Source: an uncultured Bacteroidota bacterium (GTDB lineage: Bacteria; Bacteroidota; Bacteroidia; Flavobacteriales; Flavobacteriaceae). From it: 64,000 bases of DNA. A program made the translations under genes and the position numbers. Below the pieces are notes generated by a model. The model searched no databases. It saw nothing but the letters and a program-made list of their open reading frames with translations, and was not told the DNA's origin. The stretch lies in assembly GCA_913060705.1 (NCBI GenBank), contig CAJXTX010000005.1:1-64000 (forward strand), given 5' to 3'. Numbering within the stretch: position 1 is the first letter of the stretch; every line of letters begins with the position of its first letter. Positions 1 through 8,974 of the stretch are shown here, in pieces.

Positions 1-39
1 AAGTATCGCAGGTAACGCTTTAGACTGGTTTTTTTCCAT
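1..39 (-). CDS. N-terminal fragment of an unidentified protein (runs off the window)
   Basis: Only the first 13 codons lie in the window, reading M-E-K-N-Q-S-K-A-L-P-A-I-L. The ATG is at 39-37 and the frame continues beyond base 1. It is called as a gene because a well-formed flavobacterial promoter sits just upstream on the same strand and the ettA stop lies behind it. Thirteen residues are too few to name a family; the hydrophobic turn at the end would fit the first membrane segment of a small membrane protein, but that is a guess. Confidence 0.5.
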   Translation of the reverse strand, partial: MEKNQSKALPAIL

Positions 40-75
40 AATTTAAGATCTTAAGTTTGGTTTCTTTATTTGCTG

Positions 76-107
76 CAAATATATAGTGATTTACGGCAAA
101 AGCGCAA
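76..107 (-). promoter_or_regulatory. Flavobacterial promoter for the gene leaving the window
   Basis: Read on the minus strand, TATATTTG (83-76) matches the Bacteroidota -7 element TAnnTTTG. A TTG at 107-105 stands 21 bases upstream and could be the -33 element. The predicted leader to the ATG at 39 is about 30 nt. Confidence 0.6.
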
Positions 108-118
108 GAATACTGCGT

Positions 119-1810
119 CTAACGTGTTAGTTTTTTGTATTTAATGCGTGTAGGATGAAGGTCCTTACCTAATCGCTGACGTCTGTTTTCCTCATAGTCC
201 GAAAAAGAACCTTCAAAAAAGTAAACCGAAGAGTTACCTTCAAAGGCTAAGATATGGGTACAAATACGGTCTAAGAACCATCTGTCGTGCGAGATGACCA
301 CCGCACAGCCTGCGAAATTTTCAAGACCTTCTTCTAGGGCCCTTAGCGTGTTGACATCCAGATCATTAGTAGGTTCATCTAAAAGCAACACATTACCTTC
401 CTCTTTTAACGTCATGGCTAAATGAAGACGGTTGCGTTCACCGCCTGAAAGCAATTTTACCTTCTTATTCTGCTCGCTTCCAGTGAAATTAAAACGACTC
501 AAATAGGCTCTAGAATTAACTTCCCTTTGCCCCATCATAATAAGCTCTTGACCGTCAGAGAAATTCTCCCAAATAGATTTCTCAGGATCAATATCAGCAT
601 GCGTTTGATCTACATAGGCAATTTTTGCTGTCTCACCGACGGTGAATGTTCCGGTGTCAGGCTCCAACTCAGACATGATCATCTTAAACAGTGTTGTTTT
701 TCCAGCACCGTTCGGACCTATAACCCCAACAATTCCAGCTTGCGGAAGCTTAAAGCTCAAATCCTCATAGAGAAGACGATCACCAAAACCTTTAGAAATA
801 CTATTGGCTTCTAGCACATTTGTACCTAAACGAGGCCCGTTGGGAATATAGATCTCTAATCGTTCCTCAAGCTGCTTTTGGTCTTGATTAAGGAGTTTGT
901 CGTAATTATTTAATCTTGCTTTTTGTTTGGTTTGCCTCCCTTTTGCTCCTTGACGCACCCACTCTAATTCGCGTTCAAGGGTTTTTTGACGCTTACTTGC
1001 CTGCTTACTCTCCTGTTCAAGACGCTTCGCCTTTTGATCTAACCAAGAAGAATAATTACCCTTCCACGGTATACCTTCTCCTCTATCCAATTCAAGAATC
1101 CATCCTGCGACATTATCTAAGAAATAACGGTCGTGCGTTACAGCAATTACGGTCCCTTTATATCGTGCTAGATGCTGTTCTAACCACAGTACAGATTCTG
1201 CATCTAAATGGTTCGTAGGCTCGTCTAGAAGTAGGACATCAGGCTCTTTAAGCAGTAAACGACATAGCGCTACACGTCTTCGCTCCCCTCCACTTAACAC
1301 CTTGATCGGGGTATCAGGCTCTGGAGTGCGCAACGCATCCATGGCTATGGCTAGTTTTGTATCAAGTTCCCAGGCATTCATTGCATCAATTTCATCTTGA
1401 AGCTTAGCCTGTTCGTCCATTAATTTTTGCATTTTATCGGCATCCTCATACACTTCAGGAAGTCCGAAAAGATCATTGATCTCGTTGTAGCGATCAAGAA
1501 CAGCAACGGTTTCTGCCACACCCTCTTTTACAATCTCTAAAACAGTTTTTGAATCGTCTAGCTGTGGTTCTTGCTCTAAATATCCCACCGAGTAACCAGG
1601 AGAAAAAACTACATCGCCCCTGTAATTAGTATCTACACCCGCTATAATTTTTAATAGGGTAGATTTTCCCGAACCGTTTAGACCCAGTATACCAATCTTG
1701 GCCCCGTAGAAAAAGCTCAAATAGATATTGTTTAATACCGGTGTATTGGCGTTGGTGAAGGTCTTAGTGACCCCCGACATAGAAAATATTACCTTCTTAT
1801 CGTCTGACAT
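119..1810 (-). CDS. ettA: Energy-dependent translational throttle protein EttA (ABC-F ATPase)
   Basis: ABC-F family protein of 563 residues with two ATP-binding cassettes and no membrane segments. The first Walker A is GLNGSGKST near residues 43-51 and the second is GPNGAGKTT in the C-terminal half. Each cassette carries an LSGGE signature followed by LLLDEPTN. The linker between cassettes is long, charged and helical, as expected for the P-site tRNA-interacting linker. Known EttA binds the ribosomal E site and couples translation to the ATP/ADP ratio. The length equals that of the usual EttA. It lies 11 bases downstream of the small membrane protein gene on the same strand, so the two probably share a transcript. 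Confidence 0.95.
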   Translation of the reverse strand: MSDDKKVIFSMSGVTKTFTNANTPVLNNIYLSFFYGAKIGILGLNGSGKSTLLKIIAGVDTNYRGDVVFSPGYSVGYLEQEPQLDDSKTVLEIVKEGVAETVAVLDRYNEINDLFGLPEVYEDADKMQKLMDEQAKLQDEIDAMNAWELDTKLAIAMDALRTPEPDTPIKVLSGGERRRVALCRLLLKEPDVLLLDEPTNHLDAESVLWLEQHLARYKGTVIAVTHDRYFLDNVAGWILELDRGEGIPWKGNYSSWLDQKAKRLEQESKQASKRQKTLERELEWVRQGAKGRQTKQKARLNNYDKLLNQDQKQLEERLEIYIPNGPRLGTNVLEANSISKGFGDRLLYEDLSFKLPQAGIVGVIGPNGAGKTTLFKMIMSELEPDTGTFTVGETAKIAYVDQTHADIDPEKSIWENFSDGQELIMMGQREVNSRAYLSRFNFTGSEQNKKVKLLSGGERNRLHLAMTLKEEGNVLLLDEPTNDLDVNTLRALEEGLENFAGCAVVISHDRWFLDRICTHILAFEGNSSVYFFEGSFSDYEENRRQRLGKDLHPTRIKYKKLTR

Positions 1811-1821
1811 GGCATGTGAAA

Positions 1822-1998
1822 TTAAACGCGTCCTTTTAACGCATTAAACACCCATGCTACGGCAAAAAATCCAATACCTACTGTGGCGAATCCCCAGCCG
1901 GCCACTTCATCGTATTTGAAAGCGGCTAAGGCCAGTAAAACCAATCCCATAAATATCATTAAGAAAGTGGCGTAAGCTAAAACCGTGTTTTTGTTCAT
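1822..1998 (-). CDS. Small two-helix membrane protein, CAL67264 family
   Basis: A 58-residue protein starting MNKNTVLAYATFLMIFMG and ending NALKGRV. Two hydrophobic segments (about residues 7-27 and 35-52) are joined by a short polar loop K-Y-D-E-V-A-G-W-G. This matches what I recall of the CAL67264 small membrane protein family, which is confined to Bacteroidota and often sits beside ettA. Function is unknown. It is the first gene of a two-gene unit with ettA (11-base gap). Start ATG at 1998, stop TAA at 1824-1822. Confidence 0.75.
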   Translation of the reverse strand: MNKNTVLAYATFLMIFMGLVLLALAAFKYDEVAGWGFATVGIGFFAVAWVFNALKGRV

Positions 1999-2080
1999 AA
2001 GTAGTGTTGCTGCGTTAGGGCGCTAAAGGTCGTAAAAATGCTCCAATTAATCGTAAATTGCAGGGGCAATAGAAAGGGGC

Positions 2081-3715
2081 ATGACCAAGACTAAAAAAGA
2101 ACTTGCGCGTGAGATACACCACCGTAATTCCATTAAGTTTCTTCATGGGAAGCAAGAAGAAGTCAGTTTGGGTGGTGGCGCTGCCAAGTTAAAAAAGCAG
2201 AAAGACCAAGGGAAGATGACCGTCAGAGAACGGTTAAGCTTTTTGTTTGATAAAAACACTGAGATCATTGAAATCGGGCAGCTCGCTGCAGACGAGATGT
2301 ATCAAGAACACGGAGGGTGTCCATCGGCAGGTGTCATCGTACAAATTGGTAAAATTAAGGGACGGCTTTGTGTAGTGGTCGCCAACGATGCCTCCGTAAA
2401 GGCTGGGGCCTGGTTTCCGATGACAGCAAAAAAGAACTTAAGAGCCCAAGAAATAGCGATTGAAAACAGGCTTCCTATCGTGTATTTGGTAGACAGTGCA
2501 GGAATCTACTTACCCATGCAGGACGAGACCTTCGCCGATAAGGAGCACTTTGGTCGTATTTTCAGAAATAATGCTAAAATGAGCAGCATGGGTATCACAC
2601 AAATCGCTGCTATCATGGGTTCTTGTGTAGCTGGAGGGGCGTATCTCCCTATCATGAGCGACGAAGCTATTATTGTAGAGAAAACAGGTTCGATCTTTTT
2701 AGCAGGTCCGTATTTAGTAAAAGCTGCTGTGGGTGAAGAAGTCGACAAAGAGACGCTTGGAGGAGCACATACCCATAGTGCTATCTCTGGAGTCGTGGAT
2801 TACGCTGTAGCTTCAGATCAAGATGCCTTAAAAAAGGTACAATCTATAATTGCGAAGTTAGGCAGTCCAGAAACCGCTGGATTTAATCGCATCAAATCAA
2901 TTGACCCAAGCAAAGCCTTAGACGAAGTATACAGTATACTACCTGACAATAGAGCCGAACAATATGCAATGCTCGATCTATTAGAATGCGTTATTGATAA
3001 AGACTCTTTTGAGCCCTACAAAGAAAACTACGGGAAGACGTTGATTACAGGATATGCCCGTATTGACGGGTGGGCTGTTGGAATAGTAGCCAACGAACGA
3101 AAAGTTATCAAAAATGCCAAGGGAGAAATGCAAATTGGAGGAGTCATATACTCTGATTCTTCTGATAAGGCGACGCGTTTCATTGCGAATTGCAATCAGA
3201 AAAAGATTCCGCTAGTGTTCATTCAAGACGTGACTGGATTTATGGTAGGGAGCAAAAGTGAGCATCAGGGTATTATAAAAGATGGCGCAAAGCTTGTGAA
3301 TGCAGTCAGCAACTCCGTTGTACCTAAGTTTACCATTGTGGTAGGTAACTCTTATGGCGCCGGAAACTACGCTATGTGCGGAAAAGCCTATGACCCGAGG
3401 CTCATCTTCGCATGGCCCTCAGCCGAAATCGCTGTAATGAGCGGACAATCTGCCTCTAAGGTGCTACTTCAAATCGAAGAAAGTAAAAGAAAGGCTGCCA
3501 AGCAAGAGCTGACAGAAGAAGAACGAAAAGAGCTTCTCGAAAAGATTGAACAGAAGTACACCCACTCTACCTCTCCCTATTATGCGGCAGCGAGATTATG
3601 GACAGACGGTGTAATTGATCCTGTAGAAACACGTAAACATCTTTCGATTGGTATTGAAATGGCGAACAACAATCCTCATATTGAGCCTTTTTCAATGGGA
3701 GTGCTACAAGTCTAA
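2081..3715 (+). CDS. Acyl-CoA carboxylase, carboxyltransferase (beta) subunit
   Basis: Biotin-dependent carboxylase carboxyltransferase of 544 residues, the usual size for the propionyl-/methylcrotonyl-CoA carboxylase beta family. The N-terminal LGGG...KQKDQGKMTVRERL motif, the first-half MGSCVAGGAYLP and the second-half YGAGNYAMCGKAYDPR loops form the two crotonase-like halves that bind acyl-CoA and carboxybiotin. The sequence between (ADEMYQEHGGCPSAGV) resembles methylcrotonyl-CoA carboxylase more than propionyl-CoA carboxylase, so leucine breakdown is a likely role, but substrate cannot be settled. No biotin carboxylase partner is adjacent. Its 3' end overlaps the convergent menE by 12 bases. 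Confidence 0.9.
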   Translation: MTKTKKELAREIHHRNSIKFLHGKQEEVSLGGGAAKLKKQKDQGKMTVRERLSFLFDKNTEIIEIGQLAADEMYQEHGGCPSAGVIVQIGKIKGRLCVVVANDASVKAGAWFPMTAKKNLRAQEIAIENRLPIVYLVDSAGIYLPMQDETFADKEHFGRIFRNNAKMSSMGITQIAAIMGSCVAGGAYLPIMSDEAIIVEKTGSIFLAGPYLVKAAVGEEVDKETLGGAHTHSAISGVVDYAVASDQDALKKVQSIIAKLGSPETAGFNRIKSIDPSKALDEVYSILPDNRAEQYAMLDLLECVIDKDSFEPYKENYGKTLITGYARIDGWAVGIVANERKVIKNAKGEMQIGGVIYSDSSDKATRFIANCNQKKIPLVFIQDVTGFMVGSKSEHQGIIKDGAKLVNAVSNSVVPKFTIVVGNSYGAGNYAMCGKAYDPRLIFAWPSAEIAVMSGQSASKVLLQIEESKRKAAKQELTEEERKELLEKIEQKYTHSTSPYYAAARLWTDGVIDPVETRKHLSIGIEMANNNPHIEPFSMGVLQV

Positions 3716-4723
3716 GCGCTTTAGCGTTTTAAGGCGATCGATTTTGTTTGTCGCTGTATAATCGAATGAAGGTATAGCTTCCACGCGCTTGGGCTTCTCG
3801 TAGGCTCCCCATTCTATTCCATTTAATTCAATTAACACCTTTGTTTTTAAGGTTTCATCTCCTTCTAAGATAAGCCCTACTTGTTCACCTAAGGCTGGAT
3901 GTGGTAATGCGGTTACAAAAAAGGGAGTCTGAACAATTTGGGAAAGCTTTTGTTCAATAGACTCAGGAAACAACTTGACTCCTCCTGAATTAATAACATG
4001 ATCAAGTCGACCTAAATACTCAAATTCGGTCTTTGAATAGAGATGTACTGCATCATTTGTTACCACAGTTCTTTGCTTTAAGTGAGAAGGATGGATGATA
4101 AGATTACCTGCATCTCCACTTGAGAACTGGATGCCATTTAAGGCAGAAAACAAAGATTCAGGGTGTGGGTATCGCCTTCTTAGTGCTACATGAGTGAGCG
4201 TCTCTGTCATTCCATAAGACTCGTAGATGGTGGTTTGAGTCCCCGAGGGTATGGTATTCAATAATGCATCTGAAAGTCTTGCTCCCCCCACAAGAAGTGT
4301 TTTTATAAGTGGCAAATGATTTATACTATGAGCCAGTTGATAAGGAGTTAATGCTACGAAGTCAAAATACCCCTCCTCTTTATCCTTAAACTCAATAAAA
4401 GGATTTGATTGAGGGGTTACAGCATGTAATTCAAGTCCTGCTCGCATGGCACGAACTACCATTAAAGCCCCTGAAACCGCATTTAACGGGAGTGCTACAA
4501 GGGCCCTTTGCTGCTGCTTTAAATTAAAATGCTCAATGGTTAAATCAGCTGAAGCGATTGCCTCATCAAGGTTTAAATTCAATGATTTAGGTGAACCAGT
4601 CGATCCGGAACTTTGAACCCTAAACGACTCACCCTTTTCAAGAAGTTGAACCATTGTACGAAGCTCCGAGGCATACATACTAGAAGCATTGAGGGTACTT
4701 AGTTTGAAATGTGTATTCCACAT
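3704..4723 (-). CDS. menE: o-Succinylbenzoate--CoA ligase MenE
   Basis: Adenylate-forming enzyme that activates o-succinylbenzoate to its CoA thioester in menaquinone synthesis. At 339 residues it is shorter than the roughly 450-residue proteobacterial and Bacillus enzymes, a compact form expected in Bacteroidota. The P-loop SSGSTGSPK lies at residues 38-46, YESYGMTET is the adenine-binding motif, and ATNKIDR near the C-terminus holds the adenylation lysine. It is the last gene of the long menaquinone unit, 3 bases after the CPBP gene. No other step of CoA-ester chemistry (menB) is encoded nearby. Confidence 0.92.
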   Translation of the reverse strand: MWNTHFKLSTLNASSMYASELRTMVQLLEKGESFRVQSSGSTGSPKSLNLNLDEAIASADLTIEHFNLKQQQRALVALPLNAVSGALMVVRAMRAGLELHAVTPQSNPFIEFKDKEEGYFDFVALTPYQLAHSINHLPLIKTLLVGGARLSDALLNTIPSGTQTTIYESYGMTETLTHVALRRRYPHPESLFSALNGIQFSSGDAGNLIIHPSHLKQRTVVTNDAVHLYSKTEFEYLGRLDHVINSGGVKLFPESIEQKLSQIVQTPFFVTALPHPALGEQVGLILEGDETLKTKVLIELNGIEWGAYEKPKRVEAIPSFDYTATNKIDRLKTLKRLDL

Positions 4724-4726
4724 GGA

Positions 4727-5620
4727 TCACAATTTACCTAAAAGCTTTGCTCCCATTTGATTCCAACGGTATTTCCTAGACAATATCCATAAAACAACAG
4801 GATAGATAACTAGAAGTGGAATTAAAGCGTCAACGCCAAATGAAGGCTCGCCGATATCCTTAAGGATTGAGGGAACTTGAAAGGCAGTCCAATCACTCGA
4901 GACCAGCAAAGCTCCAACCAGATTGTTTGATGCATGAAATCCCAAGGCTAACTCCGTACCCTCATCCAAAAGAGTCATGGCTCCAAAGAACAAGCCTGAA
5001 CCGATGTAGTACGCTAGTATTCCATACCCTAGTTTTGAGACTTCGGGATTCCCAATATGCATAAGACCAAAGATCACCGAGGGCACTATAAAAGCAACCG
5101 CCCTACTCTTGGTGAGTATACCTAAGCCTTGAGTCATATGCCCTCTAAAAAGTAATTCTTCAAAACTGGTTTGAAGGGGTATGAGCAGAATGGCTACAAG
5201 TGCAAAAGGCCAAAAAGTATCCCATGAAAATTGAATTTCATAGGCCTCAGGGGCAAGCAAAAAGTCTAACAAGGTAGAACACCCAATTACAAAGGACCAT
5301 AACACAAAAGCAAAGAAAAGTCGCTTCCAGTCAAAAGCAGTTCTTGAAGTGAAGAGTCCAGTTATGGGCATCTTCAAGACTTGCAAGCCATAAATGAGAA
5401 GTACAAAAAACCCAATAGCTAGTGGCAGTAACAATAATGCGAGAACAGTAGTGGCTCCCATACTTTGTATCATCACTTGCATCATCTCATTCGTGTCTGT
5501 TGAAGACTGAAGTGTTGCCCAATAATTATAACTCATGAATGCGATAAACGCAATGGGAACGAGTAAATAGCGCCACGCCTGAGTTTTACCCTGATAAGAC
5601 TTTTCAATAAAGGAACTCAT
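4727..5620 (-). CDS. CPBP-family intramembrane glutamic endopeptidase
   Basis: Polytopic membrane protein of the Rce1/CPBP type with about eight hydrophobic segments. Counting from the upstream ATG at 5641, the catalytic motifs are EELLFR (E161, E162, R166), FGLMH (H195) and FHASNN (H236, N240), so the active site is complete. I prefer the ATG at 5620: it gives a classic 4-base ATGA overlap with the menC stop and removes an odd MEHKHHH leader. The gene sits inside the menaquinone operon between menC and menE, a neighbourhood common in flavobacteria, but a role in quinone synthesis is not established. Bacterial CPBP proteins have been tied to peptide processing and immunity to self-made bacteriocins. 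Confidence 0.88.
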   Translation of the reverse strand: MSSFIEKSYQGKTQAWRYLLVPIAFIAFMSYNYWATLQSSTDTNEMMQVMIQSMGATTVLALLLLPLAIGFFVLLIYGLQVLKMPITGLFTSRTAFDWKRLFFAFVLWSFVIGCSTLLDFLLAPEAYEIQFSWDTFWPFALVAILLIPLQTSFEELLFRGHMTQGLGILTKSRAVAFIVPSVIFGLMHIGNPEVSKLGYGILAYYIGSGLFFGAMTLLDEGTELALGFHASNNLVGALLVSSDWTAFQVPSILKDIGEPSFGVDALIPLLVIYPVVLWILSRKYRWNQMGAKLLGKL

Positions 5621-6678
5621 ATGATGGTGTTTATGTTCCAAGGTACTTCATTGTTGTAACATAAACGGGCCTCCTCAATAGAAAGTGGAGAAGAGAAGTT
5701 ATTGACAAATAGACTTCCTGTACCTAGACCTTGAGGCCTAACTAAGGCATGTGTCGATGTATACTGGGCTATTGCATTCAAGCCAATATTACTTTCTAGG
5801 GCACTAGTAATCCACCAAGGAGTGTTGAGTTCAATAAAGGCATGACAGGCTTTAAATCCTCCTATCAACGCCGGCTTAAGAATTACGTAATGCGGACGAA
5901 TGTGGGACACACATTGCTGTTTCTCTTTGTCGGTGAACAAACCTATCAGCTCTTCGTCCAAGGCTATGGGTAGCGGAGAATATTCACACAATTGAGCCAT
6001 TTCATCCCATTGACCCGCTTTAATAGGCTGCTCGATAGAGTGTATTTTAAGTGAAGCAAGCCGTTCGAGAACTCTTTGCACCTTTTCGGGGGTGTACGCC
6101 CCATTAGCATCAACTCTTAACTCTAACGCCTCTGCAGGATACTTTTCCCTTAGTTTTTTGAGTAAGGTGTATTCATCTTCAAAACGATGCGCTCCAATCT
6201 TTAATTTGATACAATCAAACCCGTTTTCAAGTAAGCGATCAATTTGAGCCTGCATGTAAGCAAGATCACCCATCCACACTAAGCCATTGATACCAATACC
6301 CTTTTCTCCGTTTGAGAAAGGGGTGGAAAATAACTTGAACGGATCATCACTATGAAAACTAAACCACAATTGCTCTAGTCCGAATTGGATGGACGGAAAT
6401 TCAAGGTATGACGAAAGAAGCTCATTGAACCTCTCGTCTTCTAATGGAAGTTCAAGTTGAAAAAGCCTATCGATTTTGAGACACGCCCCCTTGAGGGTTT
6501 CAAGATAATCAGAACGGTCATCCGCACTAAGCCCTTCAAAAACATTACACTCTGCTATCGCCTTTAACGGGCTACCATAGGTCAGCACATAGCACTTCTT
6601 CTCAGTCATTGTGTTTCTAGAGGTCTTAGCAGGCCTCTTGAAAACAAGCGTGTAGGGATGTATCTGAGTAGCGGTCAT
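5617..6678 (-). CDS. menC: o-Succinylbenzoate synthase MenC
   Basis: Enolase-superfamily dehydratase that converts SHCHC to o-succinylbenzoate. The K-x-K pair is K158/K160 in IKLKIG, metal ligands are D190 (RVDANGAY), E216 (SIEQP) and D241 (ALDEE), and the second catalytic lysine is K268 (VILKP). All residues for the 1,1-proton-transfer chemistry are therefore present. 353 residues is normal for the family. Start ATG at 6678 shares one base with the menA stop (TAATG), indicating translational coupling. Part of the menaquinone operon. Confidence 0.93.
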   Translation of the reverse strand: MTATQIHPYTLVFKRPAKTSRNTMTEKKCYVLTYGSPLKAIAECNVFEGLSADDRSDYLETLKGACLKIDRLFQLELPLEDERFNELLSSYLEFPSIQFGLEQLWFSFHSDDPFKLFSTPFSNGEKGIGINGLVWMGDLAYMQAQIDRLLENGFDCIKLKIGAHRFEDEYTLLKKLREKYPAEALELRVDANGAYTPEKVQRVLERLASLKIHSIEQPIKAGQWDEMAQLCEYSPLPIALDEELIGLFTDKEKQQCVSHIRPHYVILKPALIGGFKACHAFIELNTPWWITSALESNIGLNAIAQYTSTHALVRPQGLGTGSLFVNNFSSPLSIEEARLCYNNEVPWNINTII

Positions 6679-7589
6679 TATTGATTTGCCCTAAAACCAA
6701 CTAGAATTAATACAAATAATGCTGAAAAAAAGGTAAATAAAGCCACCCTTTTTAGCTCTGGATCCAATGTCACCAAGGCGCTTTTAGCGCTTCTAACTCT
6801 TTTGAGGTGTGCACGTAAGAAGAGTGCTATTGGCAAGGCAATTAAGGTAGCGTTCGGATCAATCTGACCCACTCCTGCCACATAAGCCACGAAACCTACA
6901 ATAAGAAGCGCATGATGGTAAATAATGGCCTTCTTGTATCCCATTCGTACTACAAGTGTCATTTTATTCGACAAGGCATCCGACTCGCTATCTCTAAGGT
7001 TATTCAGGTTTAAAACAGAGGTACTGTAAAGTCCAACGGACAATGCAAACAAAAACTGAGTGCCGCTAAAGGACTGGGTATATAGGTAACTTCCAGCGAT
7101 TACCGATACTCCTCCAAAAAAAACAAATACCATAACATCTCCCAAACCGCGATACCCATAGGGTCTCTTGCCTACTGTGTAGGCAATTGCGGCTAAAAGC
7201 GAAAAAAATCCTAAGCCCACAAAAACCATCAAGTCGATAAAGGATAAATCTGCTTCAACAAAAAGCCTCCATATAGCTACGACTGTCAGTACAACCAAAA
7301 CGCTCATACCCGATTTTAGGGCATTGGCCGTTAACAATCCAGACTGCATGGCCCTTTTTGGGCCTATTCTATCATCATTGTCAGTGCCCTTGACACCATC
7401 GCCGTAGTCATTTGCAACATTTGACAATACTTGAAGTAAAACAGTGATAACCAGTGACCACACAAAGACTGAAGTGATGAAGAAACCTGCATCAATGGCA
7501 ATGGCAGCGGCGATTAGTATACCAGACAAAGAAAGAGGAAGAGTGCGTAAACGAGCTGCTAAAATCCAGGCATTGATAGATCCCATCAT
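6678..7589 (-). CDS. menA: 1,4-Dihydroxy-2-naphthoate polyprenyltransferase MenA
   Basis: UbiA-superfamily membrane prenyltransferase (303 residues) that attaches the polyprenyl tail to DHNA, giving demethylmenaquinone. The first aspartate-rich motif is NVANDYGDGVKGTDND and the second is LRDSESDALSNK, both needed for Mg-diphosphate binding. About eight to nine hydrophobic helices are visible. Its start abuts the stop of the SPOR-like gene with no gap, and its stop overlaps the menC start. The methyltransferase that would finish menaquinone (menG/ubiE) is not in the window. Confidence 0.93.
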   Translation of the reverse strand: MMGSINAWILAARLRTLPLSLSGILIAAAIAIDAGFFITSVFVWSLVITVLLQVLSNVANDYGDGVKGTDNDDRIGPKRAMQSGLLTANALKSGMSVLVVLTVVAIWRLFVEADLSFIDLMVFVGLGFFSLLAAIAYTVGKRPYGYRGLGDVMVFVFFGGVSVIAGSYLYTQSFSGTQFLFALSVGLYSTSVLNLNNLRDSESDALSNKMTLVVRMGYKKAIIYHHALLIVGFVAYVAGVGQIDPNATLIALPIALFLRAHLKRVRSAKSALVTLDPELKRVALFTFFSALFVLILVGFRANQ

Positions 7590-8099
7590 TTATTGCGGAC
7601 GGTGAATCTGGAGTCTAGTGGTGCCCTTATAAGAGGCGATAAAAGCATCGGTAAAACCTAATTTAACAAGACCACGTCTTAATGCATTAGCCTCTTCATA
7701 TGTTTCGTACAATCCAATAGAATACTTCAAGTACGGTCTAGCTTCAATAAACATCCCATTTGAAAGGCCCTGAGAAATGAAGCTTGTAGATTCCATTGGG
7801 ATCATACCCGTTTGAACACTGTAAATGGTATCGTTCTCAAGGAGGCGCTTGGCCAAATAGAACTCCTCAATTTGTCTCAACTCTTGATTTTCAGCATTCA
7901 ATGCTTCAATTTGCCGCTTGAGCTCTACGACCTCTTCATTCGATACAAGCGCTTCTTCTTTAACGAAAAGATCCGGAAAACTATACACCACAGCCAAAGC
8001 AACAACCATCAAGGAAACCAGAAAGAGACTGATCGACAAGGTGCGGGTTCGACGCTCGAGCTGAGATAAATGGGTTTGGTCGTTTTGAGTTGAATTCAT
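7590..8099 (-). CDS. Single-pass membrane protein with SPOR-like C-terminal domain
   Basis: 169 residues: a basic N-terminus, one membrane helix at about residues 23-42, a short coiled coil (EEVVELKRQIEALNAENQEL) and a C-terminal part with the look of a SPOR domain (YSIGLYETYEEANALRRGL, then F-T-D-A-F-I). SPOR domains bind denuded peptidoglycan, so a periplasmic, type II membrane topology is likely. Nothing links this to quinone chemistry; it is embedded in the menaquinone operon, abutting menA. Family assignment rests on the pattern only, so the SPOR call is an inference. Confidence 0.65.
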   Translation of the reverse strand: MNSTQNDQTHLSQLERRTRTLSISLFLVSLMVVALAVVYSFPDLFVKEEALVSNEEVVELKRQIEALNAENQELRQIEEFYLAKRLLENDTIYSVQTGMIPMESTSFISQGLSNGMFIEARPYLKYSIGLYETYEEANALRRGLVKLGFTDAFIASYKGTTRLQIHRPQ

Positions 8100-8137
8100 C
8101 TGATCTGCAAAGAGGCTCTAAAATACAGTGAATCCAT

Positions 8138-8974
8138 CTAGTTTACAACTAAGCGAATACCATTGTCTTCAAAAACAATTCGCTTTTCTTTTAGAAGGAT
8201 TCCAATAGCTGCTTTAAACGTTTTCTTACTCATTTGCAGCTGCTCAAAAATCATCTCAGAAGAAGATTTGTCGTTTAGCGCTGTAAATCCATCATGTTTT
8301 ACTAACTGATCAAGGATTCTCTCTTTTGCCTGGTGAAACTTATCTTCTCCTTTGAGCTGTAAGGCAAAATCTATCTTTCCATCAGGTCTTTTACGATCTA
8401 TAAACACTATCAATTCCTGAAGAGGCTTCAAATCAACAGCGGTACGGTCTCTAAAGAGCAACCCCTTCAATCCCTCTCTAGTAAAAAGTTCATAACCCAT
8501 TGGGGTTTCGCGATACACAAAGGCATTGTAGGCAGTCCCTTGACGAAAGACGTTTAGGTCTGGTTTACATTTTTTCTCAATACGCTCACTAGCCATGAGT
8601 CTTGAAGAATGCTCGTCAATGACACAAATCACTAATACTTTATCACCCACTTGGTGGGTCTTATTACTTTCTCTAAATGGTAAAAGAAGCTGTTTCTCTA
8701 GGCCCCAATCAAGAAAATATCCAATAGAAGAACACTCAGAAACAGTGAGCACAGCCAATTGATCGCGCTCAATGTAGGGCGCTTTCAAACTTGCGATCGG
8801 ACGTTCATCGTGGTCTAAATAACAAAAAACGGTTAAACGGTCCCCTGGCTGGCACGCTTCAGGAACTTCTTTGTTTGGCAACAAAATCTCTGTTCCTTCT
8901 TCATCAGACAAGTAAAATCCCTGAGGGGTATGGTGAGATACCACCAAATCATTCTTGTATCCTAATCCTATCAT
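8138..8974 (-). CDS. S1-like RNA-binding protein, CvfB family
   Basis: 278-residue protein built of successive S1/OB-like segments followed by a C-terminal winged-helix-like part (QLMKHDG-type region, then SSSEMIFEQLQMSKKTFKAAIG). The opening GLGYKNDLVVSHHTPQGFYL and the segment DWGLEKQLLLPFRE are characteristic of CvfB/YitL proteins, first described as a virulence factor regulator in Staphylococcus aureus that binds RNA. Its start overlaps the menD stop by 4 bases (ATGA), so it is co-translated with menD. Why it sits in a menaquinone operon is not known; it is a frequent neighbour of men genes in flavobacteria. Confidence 0.85.
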   Translation of the reverse strand: MIGLGYKNDLVVSHHTPQGFYLSDEEGTEILLPNKEVPEACQPGDRLTVFCYLDHDERPIASLKAPYIERDQLAVLTVSECSSIGYFLDWGLEKQLLLPFRESNKTHQVGDKVLVICVIDEHSSRLMASERIEKKCKPDLNVFRQGTAYNAFVYRETPMGYELFTREGLKGLLFRDRTAVDLKPLQELIVFIDRKRPDGKIDFALQLKGEDKFHQAKERILDQLVKHDGFTALNDKSSSEMIFEQLQMSKKTFKAAIGILLKEKRIVFEDNGIRLVVN

